This document shows, piece after piece, positions 37,534-41,813 of a stretch of DNA of 41,813 bases. The stretch's first letter is position 1. Every line of letters begins with the position of its first letter. The notes below the pieces were generated by a model. The model was not told where the DNA came from, did not search any database, and saw nothing but the letters and a program-made list of their open reading frames with translations. This stretch comes from Marinobacter flavimaris (GTDB lineage Bacteria; Pseudomonadota; Gammaproteobacteria; Pseudomonadales; Oleiphilaceae), in assembly GCF_002933295.1 (NCBI RefSeq), contig NZ_PSSW01000016.1, positions 1 to 41,813 of the forward strand, written 5' to 3'. A program made the position numbers and the translations under genes.

Positions 37534-40500
37534 TCGCTGCCATCATTCACTGGTCTGTTCGTAATCGATTTCTGGTATTGCTGGCCACCTTGCTTATTAC
37601 AGGGCTTGGCCTCTACTCGCTGAGCAAGACGCCGGTAGATGCGCTGCCGGATCTTTCGGATGTGCAGGTCATTATCAAAACCAGCTTTCCGGGCCAGGCA
37701 CCACAAGTGGTGGAAGACCAGGTGACCTATCCACTGACCACCGCCATGCTGTCGGTGCCGGGTGCCAAGACGGTCCGGGGTTACTCCTTCTTTGGGGACT
37801 CCTACGTTTATGTGATCTTCGATGAAGACACCGACATGTACTGGGCTCGCTCCCGGGTGCTGGAGTACCTGTCCCAGGTGGCCCCGAGCCTTCCAGACTC
37901 GGCCCGCCCGCAACTGGGGCCGGACGCAACCGGGGTTGGCTGGGTTTACCTCTACGCTCTGGTGGATCGCACCGGGAACAACGATCTGAGCCAGCTGCGC
38001 AGCCTGCAGGACTGGTTTCTGAAATACGAACTCCAAACAGTGCCAGGCGTGTCCGAAGTGGCCGCGCTTGGTGGCATGGTGAAGCAGTATCAGGTCAAGG
38101 TCAGCCCGGAAAAGCTCAGGGCGTTGGGAATTCCCCTGGCTCATGTCCAGAACGCCATCAAGAGGGGCAATCAGGAAGTGGGCGCCTCGGTCATCGAGAT
38201 GGCCGAGGCGGAATACATGGTGCGCACGTCCGGCTACATCCAGTCCCGTGAGGACCTGCTGTCGATTCCGTTGGGGCTCGATGACAACGGCACCCCCGTG
38301 CTCCTGAAAGACGTGGCCACTGTTGAGATTGGGCCGCAGATGCGGCGCGGGGTGGCTGAGCTGAATGGCGAAGGCGAGACCGTCGGTGGCATAGTAGTGA
38401 TGCGCTTCGGTGAAAACGCCCAGGCAACCATCAATGGCGTGAAGGCGAAACTGGAGGAACTGAAATCCAGTTTGCCGGAAGGTGTCGAGGTGGTAACGGT
38501 TTATGATCGCTCCGGTCTGATTGAGCGGGCGGTGAATAATCTCGGGTTCAAGCTGCTTGAAGAGTTTCTGGTGGTGGGCCTGGTGTGCATCATCTTTTTG
38601 TTCCACGTTCGCTCGTCGTTGGTGGCGATTCTCAGCCTGCCGGTTGGCATTCTGGCGGCCTTTATTGTCATGTACTGGCAGGGAATCAACGCCAATATTA
38701 TGTCCCTCGGGGGGATTGCGATTGCGATCGGGGCGATGATCGATGGCGCCATCGTCATGATCGAGAACATGCACAAACATATGGAGCGGACCCCGTTAAC
38801 CCCTGAGAACCGATGGGAGGTCGTGGCCAGATCGGCCTCCGAGGTCGGGCCAGCCCTGTTTTTTTCGCTCCTGATCATCACCGTCAGTTTTGTGCCGGTA
38901 TTTGCGCTGGAAGCGCAGGAAGGCCGGATGTTTGCACCGCTGGCTTTCACGAAGACCTACGCCATGGCAGCCAGTGCGGCCCTGGCGGTGACGCTGGTTC
39001 CCGTGCTCATGGGCTATTTCATTCGCGGCAAAGTGCTGCCGGAACACAAGAATCCCGTGAATCGTCTGCTGGTCGGTGCCTATCTGCCGGCGCTGAAGCT
39101 CGTCCTTCGATTCCCGAAAAGTACGGTTATGGCCGCACTGCTTGCACTGGCTGTGGGCCTGTGGCCGGCCACCAAAATCGGGAGTGAATTCATTCCTCCG
39201 CTGGATGAGGGCGACCTGATGTACATGCCAACCACCTACCCGGGTATTTCAATTGGCAAGGCCCGGCAGCTGCTGCAGCAAACCGACAAACTGATTGCCA
39301 CGGTACCGGAAGTAAAAACGGTATTCGGCAAAGTCGGGCGGGCGGATACCGCGACCGATCCAGCACCGTTGACGATGATCGAGACATTTATCCAGTTAAA
39401 GCCCAGGGATGAATGGCGGGAAGGGATGACGACGGAAAAGCTCAAGCAGGAGCTCAATACCCTGATCCGTTTCCCGGGGGTAACTAACGCCTGGGTCATG
39501 CCCATCATAACCCGCATCGATATGCTGGCGACGGGTATTAAAACGCCAGTCGGTATCAAAGTGGCAGGTCCGGATCTTGCCATTATCCAGGACATTGGCA
39601 AACGGCTTGAGGAAATCATCGTTGATATTCCCGGCACCGCCTCTGTTTATTCAGAGCGGGTTGCCGGTGGTCGATACATCAAGGCGGATATCGATCGCGA
39701 GCGAGCAGCCCGCTACGGACTGAACATAGCGGATGTTCAGCAGATTGTTGCTTCGGCGATCGGCGGTATTAATGTATCACGGACGATCGAAGGGCTTGAG
39801 CGCTACCCGGTCAATCTGCGCTATCCCCAGGACTACCGGGATTCCCCAGAGAAGCTCGAGCAGTTGCCAATCGTTACGTCAACGGGGCAACGGATTGCGC
39901 TGGCCGACGTCGCCGATATTCGGGTTGAAGACGGTCCTCCCGCCATCAAAAGTGAAAACGCCCGCCTCAATGGCTGGACCTTCGTGGATATTGAAGGGGT
40001 CGATGTCGGCACTTATGTGGAGCAGGCCATGGCCACCGTGAACAAGGAACTTGACCTGCCAGCGGGCTATTCGGTTACCTGGTCTGGCCAGTATGAGTAC
40101 ATGCTGCGTGCCAAGGAAAAGCTCACCTACGTGGTGCCGCTGACGCTGGCGATTATCGTCATTCTGCTGTTCCTGAACTTCCGCCGTTTTGCGGAAGTGG
40201 GCATCATCATGGGTACGCTGCCGTTTGCCATGATTGGCGCAATCTGGCTGATGTATCTGCTGGGCTATAACTTTTCGGTTGCGGTCGGTGTAGGCTTCAT
40301 TGCGCTGGCCGGCGTTGCCGTGGAGATTGGTGTGATCATGCTGGTGTATCTGAACCAGTCTTACGAGGAAATGTTGCAAACCTGTAAGGAGAAGGGGGCG
40401 ACTCCAAGACGCGAGACGTTGCGCCATGCCGTGCTTCATGGTGCCGGATTGCGCGTGCGGCCTATAATGATGACTGCTGCTGCTATTATCGGAGGTTTGG

Positions 40501-40655
40501 TGCCTATCATGGTTGGCACTGGTACCGGCTCCGAAGTCATGGGGCGCATAGCTGCACCAATGGTCGGTGGGATGATATCTGCTGTGATTTTGGCGCTGTT
40601 GGTGATACCGGTAGGTTACTATCTCTGGAAATGCAGGAGTTTTTCCGAAGCGTAA
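37530..40655 (+). CDS. cusA: Heavy-metal efflux RND pump (CusA/CzcA family)
   Basis: 1041 residues, the standard length, with the first helix at about 14-32 and two sets of five further helices (about 340-530 and 865-1035). Family signatures are PDLSDVQVIIKTSFPGQAPQ, GSEFIPPLDEGDLMYMPTTY, GRADTATDPAPLTMIETFIQ, RIDMLATGIKTPVGIKV and AIAIGAMIDGAIVMIENMHK. The last includes the acidic residue of the proton relay. It exports monovalent Cu+/Ag+ from the periplasm through the CusC-like channel. Cu+/Ag+ is preferred over Co/Zn/Cd because of the Met-rich adaptor and the ATGIKTP segment, but this is inference. No cusF or sensor kinase gene is in the window. Confidence 0.92.
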   Translation: MIAAIIHWSVRNRFLVLLATLLITGLGLYSLSKTPVDALPDLSDVQVIIKTSFPGQAPQVVEDQVTYPLTTAMLSVPGAKTVRGYSFFGDSYVYVIFDEDTDMYWARSRVLEYLSQVAPSLPDSARPQLGPDATGVGWVYLYALVDRTGNNDLSQLRSLQDWFLKYELQTVPGVSEVAALGGMVKQYQVKVSPEKLRALGIPLAHVQNAIKRGNQEVGASVIEMAEAEYMVRTSGYIQSREDLLSIPLGLDDNGTPVLLKDVATVEIGPQMRRGVAELNGEGETVGGIVVMRFGENAQATINGVKAKLEELKSSLPEGVEVVTVYDRSGLIERAVNNLGFKLLEEFLVVGLVCIIFLFHVRSSLVAILSLPVGILAAFIVMYWQGINANIMSLGGIAIAIGAMIDGAIVMIENMHKHMERTPLTPENRWEVVARSASEVGPALFFSLLIITVSFVPVFALEAQEGRMFAPLAFTKTYAMAASAALAVTLVPVLMGYFIRGKVLPEHKNPVNRLLVGAYLPALKLVLRFPKSTVMAALLALAVGLWPATKIGSEFIPPLDEGDLMYMPTTYPGISIGKARQLLQQTDKLIATVPEVKTVFGKVGRADTATDPAPLTMIETFIQLKPRDEWREGMTTEKLKQELNTLIRFPGVTNAWVMPIITRIDMLATGIKTPVGIKVAGPDLAIIQDIGKRLEEIIVDIPGTASVYSERVAGGRYIKADIDRERAARYGLNIADVQQIVASAIGGINVSRTIEGLERYPVNLRYPQDYRDSPEKLEQLPIVTSTGQRIALADVADIRVEDGPPAIKSENARLNGWTFVDIEGVDVGTYVEQAMATVNKELDLPAGYSVTWSGQYEYMLRAKEKLTYVVPLTLAIIVILLFLNFRRFAEVGIIMGTLPFAMIGAIWLMYLLGYNFSVAVGVGFIALAGVAVEIGVIMLVYLNQSYEEMLQTCKEKGATPRRETLRHAVLHGAGLRVRPIMMTAAAIIGGLVPIMVGTGTGSEVMGRIAAPMVGGMISAVILALLVIPVGYYLWKCRSFSEA

Positions 40656-40663
40656 AGAAAGTT

Positions 40664-40818
40664 AGACCTCGCCATATTGCTTTCGAGATTCTGGCGAGGT
40701 CTGATGATGCATTGGTGTCTGGGTAATGTTGTTATAAAGCAAGAGCCTGGGTATTGTCCCAGGCAGATATTCTGGCATCATATTGCTTGGGGAGGTTTCC
40801 GGCCCTCTAAAAGGCCGA
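40664..40818. other. Cluster of three hairpins after the cusA-like gene
   Basis: Three inverted repeats lie in a row: AGACCTCGCCA with TGGCGAGGTCT (40664-40674/40692-40702), GCCTGGG with CCCAGGC (40745-40751/40758-40764), and CGGCC with GGCCG near 40800-40817. None has a good T-run. The first probably helps end the cus transcript. The rest of 40656-40944 has no supported gene; a minus-strand frame ending near 40783 reads AIKFAYLIAVVLGLLEGRK and could be a membrane-protein relic. Confidence 0.45.
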
Positions 40819-40944
40819 GAACAACAGCGATGAGGTAGGCAAACTTGATGGCGCTCAATCATGTCTTGCATGAAGTCCTCGTGCCTTTGTGATTCGCCAT
40901 TCGTTTGGATTCTGCATGATAAGGTATGTTACGTAGCGCGTCTG

Positions 40945-41635
40945 TTAACCATGCCCATAGGTATGAGCTCCCTCGTGCTTGTAGTCAGGGTGTTCAAATT
41001 CCAGTGTTGAATGAGTTATGTTGAATTCTTTCACCAGAGCCTGTTTTATCCTGTCCTTGATTTTCTCAAGTTCATTCCATGTACTTATTTCGACAACCAC
41101 ACGGGCGTCGAGCGAGGCATCATGCTCACCCACCTGCCAAAAATGTACGGGGTGAAGTCGATAACTCCTTCTAAGTCTGATACTGCCCCAATGACGGAAT
41201 CTGTGCCGATATCCTCGGGACTCCCCAGCATGAGTGTTCTGATGGTCCCGCCAATTTCTGTCAGGTCCAGGTAGAGAATATAGCTGGCCATGCCAATGGT
41301 GATTGCGGAATCAACCCAGCGCATGTCGTAGAGCAAGATAAGAGCTCCGCCTATAACACTGCTATTGACGCAAACGCATCAGACAAGTTGTGTAAAACAA
41401 CGCATGAATATTAACGCTGCCCTTCTGCATTGAGTAGGTCAGCAGCGCGCTCAACGCGTCCATTATCAGTGCAACAATGTAAGTCAGACTACCCAACACC
41501 CCTTGAGTTCCAGCGGATCTGGGAACCGCATGACACCCTCGTATATCAGGTAGGGCCCTATCATGATCAAGGTGGTGTATTTAACAGCGCAACACCTACC
41601 TTTATTCGCCCGTAGCCGAAGGTCAGCTTTTATTC
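40945..41635 (-). pseudogene. Frameshifted and truncated cation diffusion facilitator (CDF) gene
   Basis: Joining minus-strand frames recovers a CDF protein from KLTFGYGRIK (near 41629) through TTLIMIGPYLIYEGVMRF, LIMDALSALLTYSMQKGSV, LHNLSDAFASIAV, LLYDMRWVDSAITIGMASYI, GTIRTLMLGSPEDIGTDSV, VHFWQVGEHDASLDARVVVE and the end EFEHPDYKHEGAHTYGHG. The frame changes at about 41480, 41390-41345 and 41160, and stops occur inside (for example near 41483). The HNLSDAFAS segment is the metal-site helix. The N-terminal third is missing, and the sequence is lost toward the IS element. It once exported a divalent metal such as Zn, Cd or Co and cannot be functional now. Confidence 0.85.
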
Positions 41636-41689
41636 AGCCGGGCGACCGATCCTCGCTTGTTGACTGAAAAATAACAGACTTCTTGGTCG

Positions 41690-41813
41690 GCTGGTAATCC
41701 CCCCGAAAAACAGCGGTGATCAAAAGTAGAATTTTCCGTAAGCTACACGCAGGGAGATTCTGCATGAAGAAGTCACGATTTTCCGACAGCCAGATCCTGT
41801 CGATCCTGAAACA
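41690..41813 (+). mobile_element. IS3-like insertion sequence, left end and start of orfA (partial)
   Basis: The window ends inside a frame starting at ATG 41764 (AGGGAG before it) that encodes MKKSRFSDSQILSILKQ. This is the typical start of the IS3-family orfA helix-turn-helix protein. The left end is probably just upstream, around 41690 where TGGTAATCCCCCCG occurs, but the exact terminal repeat cannot be fixed without the other end. It abuts the truncated CDF pseudogene, so its arrival may have caused or followed that gene's loss. Confidence 0.65.

Noticed and set aside
1..41813. tRNA, rRNA, riboswitch or CRISPR array
   Set aside because: None recognised on either strand by eye.

Overview
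The window is about 41.8 kb of chromosomal-type DNA from a gammaproteobacterium. A Marinobacter-like marine heterotroph is the best guess. This rests on overall gene content (divergent phosphoketolase, type II GAPDH, BCCT transporter, HupE with a 'transmembrane anchor' protein, Cus-type RND efflux) and coding style; no rRNA or tRNA is present to confirm it. The content is dominated by metal handling, envelope transport and a few central-carbon enzymes.

Layout. 1-3406: tail of an RNA-type metallo-beta-lactamase, a divergent phosphoketolase-family enzyme, and an isoprenylcysteine-methyltransferase-like membrane protein. 3600-5626: an operon of one porin and two small c-type cytochromes, ended by a hairpin terminator. 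5627-11589: a BigR/SqrR-type ArsR regulator divergent from a YgaP-like small membrane protein, an MMPL/RND transporter, a LolA-like periplasmic protein and an outer-membrane beta-barrel, then a DUF302 protein. 11701-13859 (minus): a phospholipase D/cardiolipin-synthase-like protein and type II GAPDH. 14159-19455: a copper-type P1B ATPase, a D-2-hydroxyacid dehydrogenase, a possible tiny membrane protein and a BCCT transporter. 19664-22584: a DmeF-like CDF transporter with a short N terminus, then a His-rich protein, HupE/UreJ and a transmembrane anchor protein; CsoR/RcnR-like operators precede both units. 22681-23973 (minus): an ATP-grasp protein. 24367-31304: a tightly packed seven-gene run (DUF2933, methyltransferase, DMT exporter, LolA-like protein, ABC ATPase, double FtsX permease, beta-barrel). 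31343-34296: a porin and an unknown secreted protein. 34794-40655: a cusCBA-type RND efflux operon. 40945-41813: a frameshifted CDF pseudogene next to the start of an IS3-like element.

Two signals stand out. First, three promoters as far as 31 kb apart (porin/cytochromes, porin, cusCBA) carry the same 17-bp direct repeat, TTTCAG-N-TTCG-TTTCAG. In each, exactly 10 bp separate it from a -10-like hexamer. This is the architecture of an OmpR/PhoB-family activator site and suggests one regulon joining porins, cytochromes and metal efflux; weaker copies lie before the copper ATPase and elsewhere. Second, two non-homologous inner-membrane transporters (MMPL/RND, and ABC/FtsX) are each encoded with a LolA-like protein and an outer-membrane beta-barrel. 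This looks like two versions of a trans-envelope lipid or lipoprotein export route.
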